Positions 8,367-17,260 of a DNA stretch of 40,725 bases are shown here, in pieces. Within the stretch, counting starts at the first letter, position 1, and the number at the start of each line of letters is the position of its first letter. This DNA is from an uncultured Eubacteriales bacterium (GTDB lineage: Bacteria > Bacillota > Clostridia > Oscillospirales > Oscillospiraceae), in assembly GCA_900553805.1 (NCBI GenBank), contig USEU01000010.1, positions 1-40,725 on the forward strand, written 5' to 3'. Below the pieces are notes generated by a model, which was given only the letters and a program-made list of their open reading frames with translations, was not told the origin of the DNA and made no database searches. The position numbers and the translations under genes were made by a program.

Positions 8367-8386
8367 GCGTCCGCATCAAAAAAAGG

Positions 8387-8410
8387 AAGCAGCCCCATTG
8401 GGGGCCGCTT
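8387..8410 (+). other. Intra-operon hairpin before first hydrolase gene
   Basis: AAGC-A-GCCCC (8387-8396) pairs with GGGGC-C-GCTT (8401-8410), nine pairs with one mismatch. It lies 2 nt before the AAGGAG at 8413-8418. No T-run follows, so it is more likely an mRNA-stability or partial-termination element than a full terminator. Confidence 0.45.
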
Positions 8411-8423
8411 TCAAGGAGAGACT

Positions 8424-9638
8424 ATGAAGAAATCACGAATTCTTCGGTCTGCTGCCGCCGTCCTTGTCTCGGCAATAACGGTTTTCTGCTCCCTCCCCCA
8501 CCCGGCCTATGCCGCGACCACCTCTGAAATCAAAGACCAGATCACCGATCTGAAAGTAGAAAACGCCGTCATACAGGCACAGATCGATTCCGTTCGATCC
8601 CAATACAACGCCAATGCCTCGGAGATCCAGGCTCTGGTGGACAAGAAAAACGCCGTCGATCAGGAGATCGCCCTGCTCCACGACCAGATCCTGAACATCA
8701 ACGAGCAGCTGCGCATCTACGGCCAGATGATCTCTGATGCCCAGGAGCGGCTGGATGACGCCAACCTGCGCCTGGCGCAGCTGAACCGGCAGTACAAAGA
8801 GCGCATCCGGGCCATGGAAGAAGAGGGCGAGATCACCTACTGGCAGGTCATCTTTGAATCCAGCAGCTTCACGGATATGCTGGATCGGATGAACATGGTG
8901 GATGAGATCGCCGCCGCCGACACCCAGCGGCTGGTGGACCTTCAGGTCGCCTCCGCCACGGTGGAGGAAAACCAGCGCATCCTCAACGAGGAAATGCTCG
9001 ACCTGCAGGAGACCCGGCAGCAGCTTTCCGACAGCGAGGAAATGCTGAAGGTCAAGCGTACCGAGTCGGACGATATTCTGCGGGAGCTGATCGCCCAGCA
9101 GAGCGAATTCCAGGCCGTTCTGGATGAAGCCTCAAAAATCCAGGACGATCTGCTTACTGAAATTGCCCAGAAGCAAAAGGAGCTTCAGGCGGCGCAGTAC
9201 AAAGAAGAGCTGGTAAAAATGGCGCTGAAGGGTGAGAATCCCCCCTCCAACGCCACCTGGATCGAGCCGGTCTCCGGCTACACCATTTCCAGTCCCTTTG
9301 GCAACCGCAAGTCCCCCACGGCGGGGGCCTCCAGCAACCACAAGGGCGTGGACATGGCCTGTCCCTCCGGCACACCGATCTATGCCACCCGGGCGGGCAC
9401 CGTCACCGTCGCCTCCTATCAGGCGGGCGGCGCGGGGTACTACGTATCCATCAATCACGGAGATGGCTTTGCTTCCATCTATATGCATATGACCCGTTAC
9501 GTGGTCAGCAAGGGGCAGTCCGTCGCCCAGGGAGAGCTGATCGGCTATGTGGGCAGCACCGGCATTGCCACCGGCCCGCATCTGCATTTCGGCGTTTCCT
9601 ACGGCGGGACCTATGTCAACCCCATGGCTTACCTGTAA
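8424..9638 (+). CDS. Secreted coiled-coil M23 peptidoglycan hydrolase (PcsB/EnvC-like), copy 1
   Basis: Exported protein of 404 residues. A signal peptide (about 1-31, ending AYA-ATT) is followed by a long coiled coil (about 33-265, Gln/Glu/Leu-rich) and a C-terminal M23 LytM domain (about 290-404). The zinc ligands are intact: H306 and D310 in NHKGVD, and HLH at 386-388. It should therefore be an active endopeptidase cutting peptide cross-links. The coiled coil matches hydrolases activated by FtsEX. It sits 57 nt after ftsX and 19 nt before a close paralogue, so the pair are probably both FtsEX clients. Confidence 0.92.
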   Translation: MKKSRILRSAAAVLVSAITVFCSLPHPAYAATTSEIKDQITDLKVENAVIQAQIDSVRSQYNANASEIQALVDKKNAVDQEIALLHDQILNINEQLRIYGQMISDAQERLDDANLRLAQLNRQYKERIRAMEEEGEITYWQVIFESSSFTDMLDRMNMVDEIAAADTQRLVDLQVASATVEENQRILNEEMLDLQETRQQLSDSEEMLKVKRTESDDILRELIAQQSEFQAVLDEASKIQDDLLTEIAQKQKELQAAQYKEELVKMALKGENPPSNATWIEPVSGYTISSPFGNRKSPTAGASSNHKGVDMACPSGTPIYATRAGTVTVASYQAGGAGYYVSINHGDGFASIYMHMTRYVVSKGQSVAQGELIGYVGSTGIATGPHLHFGVSYGGTYVNPMAYL

Positions 9639-9657
9639 CACGCAAAGGAGAACGCAT

Positions 9658-10977
9658 ATGAAAAACCGCAAACGTCTTGTTTCCATCCTTGCCGGGGTGA
9701 TGGCGGCCATCATGCTGCTGACCCTTCTGATCAGCATCCTGCCCACCCGTGCCTCCGCCGCCGCTTCCTCCAGCGAGATCCGCAAGCAGATCAACTCCCT
9801 GCAGGACGACCGCAAGGATATCAAGAATCAGATCTCCGAGCTTCAGGTGCAGTACCAGGCCACCTCCGATGAGATCGCCGACATTGTAGCCCGGAAGAAC
9901 GTGATCGATCAGGAGATCGGCCTGCTCCACGCCGAGATCATCAACATCAACGAGCAGATCAGCGCATACAGCGTGCTGATCGCCGACCAGCAGGAGGAGC
10001 TGGACGCCGCTGAGGCCCGGTTCGACCAGCTGAACGAGGACTGCAAAACCCGCATCCGGGCCATGGAAGAGGAAGGGACCGTCAGCTATTGGGCGGTGCT
10101 CTTCAAGGCCAACAGCTTTTCCGACCTGCTCGACCGGCTGAACATGGTGGAGGAGATCGCTTCCTCCGACACCCGCCGCCTGCAGGAGCTGAGCGACGCC
10201 GCCCAGCGGGTGGAGGACGCCCAGGCAGAGCTGGCCGGGGAAAAGGCCGAGCTGGAGGGCACCCGCACCGAGCTGGACAGCACCCAGAAGGAGCTGGATG
10301 CCAAGCGCCAGGAGGCGGACGATCTGATCGTCCAGCTGATCGCCAAGGGCGAGGAGCTGAAGCTCCAGCAGGAGGATCTGGAGGCCGAGGACGAGGAGCT
10401 CCTGGCCCAGATCGCGCAGAAGGAGCAGGAGTACAACGAGGCCAAGCTGGAGGAATGGCTTGCCTACATGGCGACCTACGTCCCCCCCACCACCGTCGCC
10501 CCCTCCGTCCCCATCAGCGACCCCAACGGAAGCAACAGCAATAATTCCGGCAGTAACAGCTCCGGCAGCGACGTTACCGTGGGCAGCTCCTGGCTGGTAC
10601 CTTGCAGCTACAAAAAGATCTCCAGTCCCTTCGGCTTCCGGGAATCCCCCACCAGCGGCGCCTCCCGCTACCATCAGGGCGTTGACCTGGCGGCCAACGC
10701 GGGTACGCCCATCGTCGCCTCCCGGGGCGGCACGGTGACCATTGCCAGCTATTCCAATTCCGCCGGCTACTACGTCACCATCAACCACGGCGACGGCTTC
10801 TCCTCCATCTACATGCATATGACGAACTACGTCGTCAGCAGCGGCCAGAAGGTAAACCAGGGCCAGACCATCGGCTACGTCGGCAGCACCGGCATCTCCA
10901 CCGGCAACCACCTGCACTTCGGCATCGCCCAGAACGGCGCTTATGTCAACCCGTGCAGCTACGTCAGCCTGTACTAA
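9658..10977 (+). CDS. Secreted coiled-coil M23 peptidoglycan hydrolase, copy 2
   Basis: Exported protein of 439 residues and a clear paralogue of the gene before it. It has the same order (signal peptide ending ASA-AAS, coiled coil about 36-260, M23 domain about 323-439) and shared phrases such as RIRAMEEEG and YMHMT. Catalytic ligands are intact: H339, D343, HLH at 418-420. It differs by a Ser/Asn/Gly-rich linker (about 285-310, SNSNNSGSNSSGS) between coil and enzyme, missing in copy 1, which would give the catalytic domain a longer reach. Start at the ATG at 9658, 7 nt after AAGGAG at 9645-9650. The tandem duplication suggests divided roles or timing. Confidence 0.92.
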   Translation: MKNRKRLVSILAGVMAAIMLLTLLISILPTRASAAASSSEIRKQINSLQDDRKDIKNQISELQVQYQATSDEIADIVARKNVIDQEIGLLHAEIININEQISAYSVLIADQQEELDAAEARFDQLNEDCKTRIRAMEEEGTVSYWAVLFKANSFSDLLDRLNMVEEIASSDTRRLQELSDAAQRVEDAQAELAGEKAELEGTRTELDSTQKELDAKRQEADDLIVQLIAKGEELKLQQEDLEAEDEELLAQIAQKEQEYNEAKLEEWLAYMATYVPPTTVAPSVPISDPNGSNSNNSGSNSSGSDVTVGSSWLVPCSYKKISSPFGFRESPTSGASRYHQGVDLAANAGTPIVASRGGTVTIASYSNSAGYYVTINHGDGFSSIYMHMTNYVVSSGQKVNQGQTIGYVGSTGISTGNHLHFGIAQNGAYVNPCSYVSLY

Positions 10978-10995
10978 GGAATCTCTGAATAAATC
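10978..10995 (+). repeat. Degenerate copy of MITE terminal sequence
   Basis: GGAATCTCTGAATAAATC begins on the base after the stop codon of the second hydrolase. It matches the terminal repeat of the element at 20860-21022 at most positions. It looks like a leftover end of a related small element. Confidence 0.4.
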
Positions 10996-11005
10996 CCCCA
11001 CACCA

Positions 11006-11034
11006 GGGACTGCCTCACACTGTGGGGCAGTCCC
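11006..11034 (+). terminator. Hairpin between hydrolase and S41 protease genes
   Basis: GGGACTGCC (11006-11014) pairs with GGCAGTCCC (11026-11034), followed only by CTTT. It may attenuate transcription into the protease gene rather than stop it. Confidence 0.5.
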
Positions 11035-11074
11035 CTTTGACATTCTCCCCGAAATATTGAAAAAGGTGAACGAC

Positions 11075-12223
11075 ATGAAAAAACTGACCACATTCTTTTC
11101 TTATGCGGTGACCGCTCTGGCGGCGTGCGCAGTAACGCTGCTGCTGGTTTCCGGGCACGTCCCCGGGACTTCCAAGCTGGATCAGATCGAAGCGCTGATC
11201 GAAAGCCGCTTTATCGAGGACGCGGATATGGCCAAGGCGGAGGATGCCGCGGCCGATGCCATGATCGCCTCCCTGGGGGATCGGTGGAGCTATTACCTGA
11301 ACGCCCAGGACTACGCCGCTCACAAAGAGCAGGTTGAGAACGCCTATGTGGGCATCGGCATCACCATCACCCCGGCAGAGGACGGCAGCGGCTTCCAGAT
11401 CATCGCCGTGCAGAACGGCAGCGGAGCCCAGGAGGCCGGACTGCTGGCCGGGGATATCGTGATATCCGCCGAGGGCCAGAGTGTGCTGGAGCTGACCACC
11501 TCCGCCCTGCGGGAGATCATCCGGGGCAAGGAGGGAACACAGGTGACCCTGGAGGTAAAGCGGGGGGAGGATACCCTCTCCTTCCCGGTGACCCGGACAA
11601 AAATTCTCACCGAGGTCGTTATCTCCCAGATGCTGGACGGAGGTATCGGCCTGATCGCCATTCACAATTTTGACGAGCGCTGCGCTCAGGAGACCATTGC
11701 CGCCATCGAGGCACTGCGGGAGCAGGGCGCGGAGGCCCTGATCTTTGACGTGCGCAACAACCCCGGCGGCTACGCCTCGGAGCTGGTGAAGGTGCTGGAC
11801 TATCTGCTGCCGGAGGGACCGCTGTTCCGCACCGTGGACTACGCCGGGCGGGAGAGCGTGGACGAATCCGACGCCGATTACCTGGACATGCCCATTGCGG
11901 TCCTGTGCAACGAGGATTCCTACTCGGCCGCCGAGTTCTTCCCCGCCGCCATCCAGGAATACGGCGCGGGCACCGTAGTAGGCATGCCTACCTGCGGCAA
12001 GGGCTATTTCCAATATACCTATGAGCTGAAGGACGGCTCTGCCATCGGTCTTTCCGTGGGCAAGTACTTCACCCCCCAGGGCAAGAGCCTGATCGGCACC
12101 GGCATCCAGCCGGATGTCCAGGTGGAGGTGGACGACGTCACCCGCACCGCCATTGCCTACGGCAACCTGGAGCCGTCGGAGGATCCGCAGATCCAGGCGG
12201 CGGTGGAAATTCTGACGAAATAG
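11075..12223 (+). CDS. S41-family C-terminal processing protease (Ctp)
   Basis: Membrane-anchored serine protease of 382 residues. One N-terminal helix (about 7-26), a helical prodomain (DAMIASLGDRWSYY), a PDZ domain (about 90-165, YVGIGITI to GDIVISAEGQ), then the S41 catalytic core. The Ser/Lys dyad is present: S284 in DSYSAAE and K309 in TCGKG, exactly 25 residues apart as in characterised Ctp proteases. Start at the ATG at 11075, preceded by AAAGGTG. In Bacillus the order ftsE-ftsX-ctpB is known, and Ctp proteases often control the amount of cell-wall hydrolases, so it probably trims or regulates the two M23 enzymes. That link is inference. Confidence 0.93.
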   Translation: MKKLTTFFSYAVTALAACAVTLLLVSGHVPGTSKLDQIEALIESRFIEDADMAKAEDAAADAMIASLGDRWSYYLNAQDYAAHKEQVENAYVGIGITITPAEDGSGFQIIAVQNGSGAQEAGLLAGDIVISAEGQSVLELTTSALREIIRGKEGTQVTLEVKRGEDTLSFPVTRTKILTEVVISQMLDGGIGLIAIHNFDERCAQETIAAIEALREQGAEALIFDVRNNPGGYASELVKVLDYLLPEGPLFRTVDYAGRESVDESDADYLDMPIAVLCNEDSYSAAEFFPAAIQEYGAGTVVGMPTCGKGYFQYTYELKDGSAIGLSVGKYFTPQGKSLIGTGIQPDVQVEVDDVTRTAIAYGNLEPSEDPQIQAAVEILTK

Positions 12224-12234
12224 ATGCTGCCCCA

Positions 12235-12263
12235 TTGTAAAACCAAGGACGATTTGCTATAAT
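12235..12263 (+). promoter_or_regulatory. Promoter of trkA-trkH
   Basis: TTGTAA (12235-12240), 17-nt spacer, TATAAT (12258-12263), 30 nt upstream of the trkA start. It begins 12 nt after the protease stop. Confidence 0.75.
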
Positions 12264-12292
12264 AGCTGCAATTTATGCAAATGGAGGCTGCT

Positions 12293-13651
12293 ATGAAGAT
12301 TATCATTGCCGGAGACGGCAAGGTCGGAATTGCGCTGACCCGGCAGTTCACTGCCGAGGGCCACGATGTCACGGTCATCGACTACAATTCCACCGTTCTG
12401 GACGCCAGCGTGGAACGGTACGATGTGATCTCGGTGGAGGGCAACTGCGCTTCCATGGCGGTGCTCAGTCAGGCCGGCGTGAAGGAGGCAGAGCTGCTCA
12501 TCGCCGTGACCAATCACGATGAGATCAATCTGCTGTGCTGCACCACCGCCCACTCCATGAACCCCAGGCTGCACACCATCGCCCGCATCCGCAACCCGGA
12601 GTACAACGAGCAGGCATACCGCATGCGGGACGTATTCGGCCTTTCCATGGTCATCAATCCCGAAAACCAGGCCGCTACGGAGATCCACCGGCTGCTGAAG
12701 TACCCCGGTTTCCTGCGGCGGGACACCTTCGCCAAGGGGCGGATGGAGATCGTGGAGCTGCGGGTGGACGCGGGGAGCAAGCTGCGCAACGTCAAGCTCG
12801 TTGACCTGCGCAGCATCATCAAGTGCAAGGTGCTGGTATGTGCCGTGCTGCGCAACGGCGCGGCCATCGCCCCCGGCGGCGATTTCACCCTGCGGGAGGG
12901 CGACCGCATTTTCGTCACCGCCCTTTCCGAAAACCTGACCACTCTGCTGAACAGTCTGGGCATTCTCTCCCACCGGGTACGCCGGGTGCTGATCTGCGGC
13001 GGCGGCACGGTGGGCTACTACCTGGCTACCCGGCTGGAAAAAGAGGGCATGGATGTCAAGATCGTGGAATCCAGCCTTTCGCGCTGCCAGGAGCTGAGCG
13101 CCCTGCTGCCCGGCACGGACATTATCCACGGCGATGTCAGCGACCAGGACCTTCTCCTCAGCGAGGGCCTTGCCCAGTACGACGCCCTGGTCAGCTGCAC
13201 CGGGCTGGACGAGATGAACATGATCGTCTCGCTGTACGCGGCCAGCTGCGGGGTTCCCCAGGTGATCACCCGCCTGGGCAACGCCGACAACCGCAGCCTG
13301 ATTGACAGCTTGTCCCTGGGCAGCGTGATCTGCCCCAAGGATCTTTGCAGCAGCATCATTGCCCGCTACGTCCGGGCCATGAAGAACCAGACCGGCGCGG
13401 CCCTCACCGTTCATTCCATTGCCGACGGCCAGGCGGAGGCCATGGAATTCCAGGTGGACGAGCACACCCGCCACTGCGGAGAGCCGCTGAAGCAGATCAA
13501 GCTGAAGCCCAACGTGCTGCTGGTTTCCATTTCCCACGGCGCGGCCCCCAAGCTGGTCAACGGCGACTCCGTGTTCCAGCCCGGCGACATTGTGCTGGTG
13601 GTCACCAACGGGCGCGAGGTGCTGTACCAGCTGAATGACATCTTCGCGTGA
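12293..13651 (+). CDS. trkA: Potassium uptake regulator TrkA
   Basis: Cytoplasmic regulatory subunit of 452 residues with the duplicated TrkA plan: two NAD-binding Rossmann domains (KIIIAGDGKVG at the start, VLICGGGTVGYYLA near residue 230) each followed by an RCK-C domain. It binds nucleotides and gates the TrkH pore. Start at the ATG at 12293, 5 nt after GGAGG at 12283-12287; an earlier in-frame ATG at 12275 has no such box. trkH follows after 12 nt, so they form one operon. Confidence 0.95.
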   Translation: MKIIIAGDGKVGIALTRQFTAEGHDVTVIDYNSTVLDASVERYDVISVEGNCASMAVLSQAGVKEAELLIAVTNHDEINLLCCTTAHSMNPRLHTIARIRNPEYNEQAYRMRDVFGLSMVINPENQAATEIHRLLKYPGFLRRDTFAKGRMEIVELRVDAGSKLRNVKLVDLRSIIKCKVLVCAVLRNGAAIAPGGDFTLREGDRIFVTALSENLTTLLNSLGILSHRVRRVLICGGGTVGYYLATRLEKEGMDVKIVESSLSRCQELSALLPGTDIIHGDVSDQDLLLSEGLAQYDALVSCTGLDEMNMIVSLYAASCGVPQVITRLGNADNRSLIDSLSLGSVICPKDLCSSIIARYVRAMKNQTGAALTVHSIADGQAEAMEFQVDEHTRHCGEPLKQIKLKPNVLLVSISHGAAPKLVNGDSVFQPGDIVLVVTNGREVLYQLNDIFA

Positions 13652-13663
13652 TCAGGAGGCTCC

Positions 13664-15118
13664 ATGAATTACAAAATGATGGGGCGGCTTACCGCCCAGC
13701 TGCTTCTGATCGAAGGGCTGTTTCTGATCCCCGCGCTGCTCATCAGCCTGGGCTATGGCGAGAGCGCCGCCGTTCACGGCTTCGTGGTGACGCTGGCGCT
13801 GATCGCGGTGTTGGCGGTGCCGCTGTATTTTCTCTGCCGCAATGCCCGCAGCGCTTTCTACGCCACCGACGGCATGGTGTGTGTGGCCCTGAGCTGGTTT
13901 ATCCTCAGCCTGGTGGGCGCGCTGCCCTTCCGCATCTCCGGGGCGATCCCCCGCTATATTGACGCCCTGTTTGAAACCGTATCCGGCTTCACCACCACCG
14001 GCGCTTCCATTCTGCCGGAGGTGGAGAGCATGGCCAAGGGGCTATTGTACTGGCGCAGCTTTACCCACTGGGTCGGCGGCATGGGCGTGCTGGTATTTCT
14101 GCTGGCCGTAGCCCCCAGCCGGGGCGGCGGCCAGGGCTTCACCATGCATCTGCTGCGGGCAGAAAGCCCCGGGCCCAGCGTTGGCAAGCTGGTGCCGAAA
14201 ATGCGGGAGACGGCGGCCATTCTGTACCTGCTGTACATCGCCCTGACGGTTCTGAACTTTCTGTTCCTGCTGGCCGGAAAGATGCCGGTGCTGGATGCCC
14301 TGTGCACCGCCTTCGGTACGGCGGGCACCGGCGGCTTCGGCATCAAGAACGATTCCATGGCCAGTTACAGCCCCTATATCCAGAACGTGACCACGGTGTT
14401 CATGCTGCTGTTCGGCGTGAATTTCAGCTGCTATTACCTGCTGGTCCTGCGGCAGATCAAAAGCGTGCTCAAGGACGAGGAACTGCGGCTGTATGCGGGC
14501 ATCGTGCTGGGGAGCATTGCCCTGATCGTCTGGAATATCCGGGGCTTCTATGCCTCCCTGAGCGAGACGGTGCGTCACGCGGCCTTCCAGGTGGGCAGCA
14601 TCATCACCACCACCGGCTTTGCCACCACGGATTTTGACCTGTGGCCCAGCTTTTCCAAGACCATTCTGCTGTGCCTGATGGTGGTGGGCGCCTGCGCCGG
14701 CTCCACCGGCGGCGGCATCAAGGTGGCGCGGGTGCTGCTTCTGTTCAAGAGCCTGCGGCGCAGCATTGCGCAGATGCTCCACCCTCGCAAGGTGCAGGTC
14801 ATCCGCAACAACGGTGCGGTGGTCAGCGAGCGGGTGGTGGCCAATACCAACGCATATCTGTGCGCCTATGTGATCATTCTTTTCGCCAGCTTTGTGATCG
14901 TCTCGCTGGACGGTTTCTCCATCGACACCAACCTGTCCGCTGTGCTGTCCTGCCTGAACAACATCGGCCCCGGTCTGGAGCTGGTGGGACCGACCTGCAA
15001 CTATGACGTGTATGGAGATCTCAGCAAGATCGTGCTGATTCTGGACATGCTGCTGGGACGGCTGGAGATCTTCCCGATTCTGGTTCTGTTCTCATTCCAG
15101 GCATGGAAGAACGCCTGA
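13664..15118 (+). CDS. trkH: Potassium uptake channel TrkH
   Basis: Integral membrane protein of 484 residues, full TrkH length. It shows the four pore-loop signatures, including FETVSGFTTTGAS in the first and TAFGTAGTGGFG in the second. Two more follow, IITTTGFATTDF and the C-terminal LNNIGPGLE. CAGSTGGGIKVAR follows the third. It forms the K+ path that TrkA regulates. Downstream rsmE starts 17 nt later and may be co-transcribed. Confidence 0.95.
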   Translation: MNYKMMGRLTAQLLLIEGLFLIPALLISLGYGESAAVHGFVVTLALIAVLAVPLYFLCRNARSAFYATDGMVCVALSWFILSLVGALPFRISGAIPRYIDALFETVSGFTTTGASILPEVESMAKGLLYWRSFTHWVGGMGVLVFLLAVAPSRGGGQGFTMHLLRAESPGPSVGKLVPKMRETAAILYLLYIALTVLNFLFLLAGKMPVLDALCTAFGTAGTGGFGIKNDSMASYSPYIQNVTTVFMLLFGVNFSCYYLLVLRQIKSVLKDEELRLYAGIVLGSIALIVWNIRGFYASLSETVRHAAFQVGSIITTTGFATTDFDLWPSFSKTILLCLMVVGACAGSTGGGIKVARVLLLFKSLRRSIAQMLHPRKVQVIRNNGAVVSERVVANTNAYLCAYVIILFASFVIVSLDGFSIDTNLSAVLSCLNNIGPGLELVGPTCNYDVYGDLSKIVLILDMLLGRLEIFPILVLFSFQAWKNA

Positions 15119-15135
15119 ACGGCTAGGAGAAAGCA

Positions 15136-15867
15136 ATGACAAGATTTTTTATGCCCGGTCAAGCGCTGGACGTTCCGTCCCTGCGCCTGACGGATGAAAA
15201 TTTTCAGCATGCCCGGGTGCTCCGTCTGAAGCCCGGCGAGCATCTGCTGGTCTGCGACGGCGCGGGCCGGGAGGCGCTGTGCACCGTGGCAGCGGTGGGG
15301 GCAGCGGATATGACACTGGAGGTAGCGCAGTGCCGCCAAAGCGAAACGGAGGCGGCGGTGCGGGTCAGCGTCTATATGGCCTTCCCCAAGGCGGACAAGC
15401 TGGAGCACGTGATCCAGAAAGCCACGGAGCTGGGGGCCTTTGAGATCGTGGCCTTCCCCTCCGCCCGGTGCGTCTCCCGCCCAGACGAAAAAAGTCTGAA
15501 AAAGAAGCTGGAGCGCTGGCAGAAGATCGCCGCCTCCGCCGCCGAGCAGTCCGGCCGGGGCCGCATTCCCCAGGTACTCACCCTGGGCAGCTACCGGGAG
15601 GCGCTGGAGCGGGCGGCAAAGGCGGACAAGGCGCTGCTGTTTTATGAAAACGAGCACGCTACCACCCTGCGCATGGCTCTGTCCGCCCCGCCCTTTGGCA
15701 CCGTCAGCCTGCTCACCGGCCCGGAGGGCGGCCTGGAGGAAAACGAGGTAGCCCAGGCCCGCAGCGCGGGAATGCAGATCTGCACCCTGGGCCGCCGCAT
15801 CCTCCGCTGCGAAACCGCCCCCCTGTGCGCCCTCTCCGCCGTCATGTACGCCGCGGGGGAATTCTGA
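15136..15867 (+). CDS. rsmE: 16S rRNA (uracil-1498-N3)-methyltransferase RsmE
   Basis: SPOUT-class methyltransferase of 243 residues. It has the N-terminal PUA-like domain (ENFQHARVLRLKPGE) and the C-terminal knotted SAM-binding domain with GPEGGL and LGRRILRCETAPL, the family signature. It methylates U1498 of 16S rRNA in the small subunit. The reaction is taken from the family; every diagnostic motif is present. Last gene of the plus-strand run, convergent with the zinc cluster. Confidence 0.95.
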   Translation: MTRFFMPGQALDVPSLRLTDENFQHARVLRLKPGEHLLVCDGAGREALCTVAAVGAADMTLEVAQCRQSETEAAVRVSVYMAFPKADKLEHVIQKATELGAFEIVAFPSARCVSRPDEKSLKKKLERWQKIAASAAEQSGRGRIPQVLTLGSYREALERAAKADKALLFYENEHATTLRMALSAPPFGTVSLLTGPEGGLEENEVAQARSAGMQICTLGRRILRCETAPLCALSAVMYAAGEF

Positions 15868-15874
15868 CGACAAA

Positions 15875-15908
15875 AGCCGCATGTGGACTTTTCGGTTCAC
15901 ATGCGGCT
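15875..15908 (-). terminator. Terminator between rsmE and the zinc operon
   Basis: An 11-bp perfect stem (AGCCGCATGTG at 15875-15885, CACATGCGGCT at 15898-15908). Read on the minus strand it is followed by TTTTG, so it mainly ends the zinc operon; it may also serve rsmE. Confidence 0.75.
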
Positions 15909-15916
15909 CTCAATTT

Positions 15917-15930
15917 GGGAAGCTCTGATT
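15917..15930 (+). repeat. 14-base match to MITE terminus
   Basis: GGGAAGCTCTGATT is identical to the left end of the palindromic element at 20860-21022. It lies 5 nt from the end of the lipoprotein gene. Only this end is present; the rest of an element is not visible. Confidence 0.4.
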
Positions 15931-15935
15931 TGCGG

Positions 15936-16409
15936 TCACGCAGACAGGAGCGCGTCTACCAGGTGAAAGCACTTGTAGCCGTTTTCCTCATACAGGGCAA
16001 AGGTGCCGGTGACGGTGATGCTGGTGTCCAGCTCCGGGTATACCTCCCCGTCGGTCAGAACGTACTCCAGGCCCTGGGCGCAGCAGCCGGTGGCATCGGC
16101 AATGACACAGGCATAGTAAAGCTGATTGGTTTGAGGGTTCGCGAAGCAGGCAGCGACACCGTTCATTTTCACGACCCTGCCCACATACCGATCCGGGTCT
16201 GAGAGCATGTTGAACACCTCGGAGTACACCATCGTGCTGCTGAGCTTTGTCAGGTCGAGCACCTCGCCGGATGGGACTGGGGCCGCCTCCGGCTCCGCGA
16301 CGGTCTGGGACGTCTGGGCCGTTGCCGTCTGGACGGGTTCATCAACGCGCTTGCCGCAGCCGGAGAGCAGCAGCGCCGCCGCCAAAAGGATAACGATTTT
16401 TCTTTTCAT
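15936..16409 (-). CDS. Zinc-operon lipoprotein of unknown function
   Basis: Protein of 157 residues with a lipoprotein signal (LLLSGC, Cys18 predicted lipid-modified). A short Thr/Gln/Pro-rich linker precedes a compact beta domain from about 55 to the end. The conserved-looking core is DATGCCAQGLEYV, with a vicinal Cys pair, and SITVTGTFALYEENG; it resembles an OB-like fold. It overlaps znuB by 4 nt and is the last gene of the zinc transporter operon. I suggest an extracytoplasmic metal-handling or transporter-accessory role on the basis of context and the CC motif. I do not know a named family with certainty. Confidence 0.65.
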   Translation of the reverse strand: MKRKIVILLAAALLLSGCGKRVDEPVQTATAQTSQTVAEPEAAPVPSGEVLDLTKLSSTMVYSEVFNMLSDPDRYVGRVVKMNGVAACFANPQTNQLYYACVIADATGCCAQGLEYVLTDGEVYPELDTSITVTGTFALYEENGYKCFHLVDALLSA

Positions 16410-17260
16410 TTACGAATACCTCCAAGAATCGCGCCTGCCAGGCAGGAAAGTCCGAACGCGGCGACCTGAACCGCCACAATGGTGGAGCCCACCGGGGTTC
16501 CCGCCAGAATGGCGGTCAATATCCCCACCAGAGCACACAGGACGGACAGCGCGGCAGAGAAAAGCGTTACACCCCGGAAGCTTTTGAACAGCCGCATGGC
16601 GGAGAGCGCAGGGAAAATAATCAGGGCGGAAATCAACAAAGAGCCGACCAGGTTCATTGCCAGCACAATAATAACGGCGACCACCACGGCAATCAGCAGA
16701 TTATACATCCCCACCCTGGTACCGGCAGCTCTGGCAAAGCTTTCATCAAAGGTCAGGGCAAAGATTTTGTTGTAAAACAGGATATACGTCGCCACAACAA
16801 GAATAGACAGTACGACACACAGCCAGACCTCCACCCGGGAGAGGGTCAGAATGGAGGTAGAACCAAAGAGTGTGCTGCACACGTCCCCGGACAAATTAGA
16901 GGACGCGGAAAACAAATTCATCAGCAGATAGCCAATGGCCAGCGCTCCCACCGAGATCATGGCAACAGCGGCGTCCCCCCTGATTTTGGTGTTCTGGCCC
17001 GTACGCAGCAGCAGGATAGCACTCAGGATGGTGATCGCCATCACCAGGGGCATTTTATTGCTGACTTGCAGCACGGCGGCAATAGACATGGCTCCAAAAG
17101 CCACATGGGACAGCCCATCCCCAATGAAGGAGAAGCGCTTCAGCACCAGCGTCACGCCCAGCAGCGAGGAACACAGCGCAATCAGCACCCCCACCACCAG
17201 CGCATAACGGACAAAGGGATACGCCCAATAAAGCGTCAGCTTTTCTATGATCTGGCTCAC
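16406..17260 (-). CDS. znuB: Zinc/manganese ABC transporter permease
   Basis: Polytopic permease of 284 residues of the ABC-3 family (ZnuB/MntB/AdcB), with about eight hydrophobic helices and the phrases GDGLSHVAFGAMSIA and SLLISALIIFPALSAMRLF typical of the family. It forms the membrane channel with the ATPase encoded just upstream (4-nt overlap) and the binding protein. Zinc rather than manganese is favoured by the His/acid-rich loop of that binding protein. Confidence 0.9.
   Translation of the reverse strand: MSQIIEKLTLYWAYPFVRYALVVGVLIALCSSLLGVTLVLKRFSFIGDGLSHVAFGAMSIAAVLQVSNKMPLVMAITILSAILLLRTGQNTKIRGDAAVAMISVGALAIGYLLMNLFSASSNLSGDVCSTLFGSTSILTLSRVEVWLCVVLSILVVATYILFYNKIFALTFDESFARAAGTRVGMYNLLIAVVVAVIIVLAMNLVGSLLISALIIFPALSAMRLFKSFRGVTLFSAALSVLCALVGILTAILAGTPVGSTIVAVQVAAFGLSCLAGAILGGIRK

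Noticed and set aside
9616..11091. A 491-codon minus-strand frame over the second hydrolase.
   Set aside because: Composition is Gly/Val/Leu-rich low complexity from antisense of a coiled coil; no start site or motif.
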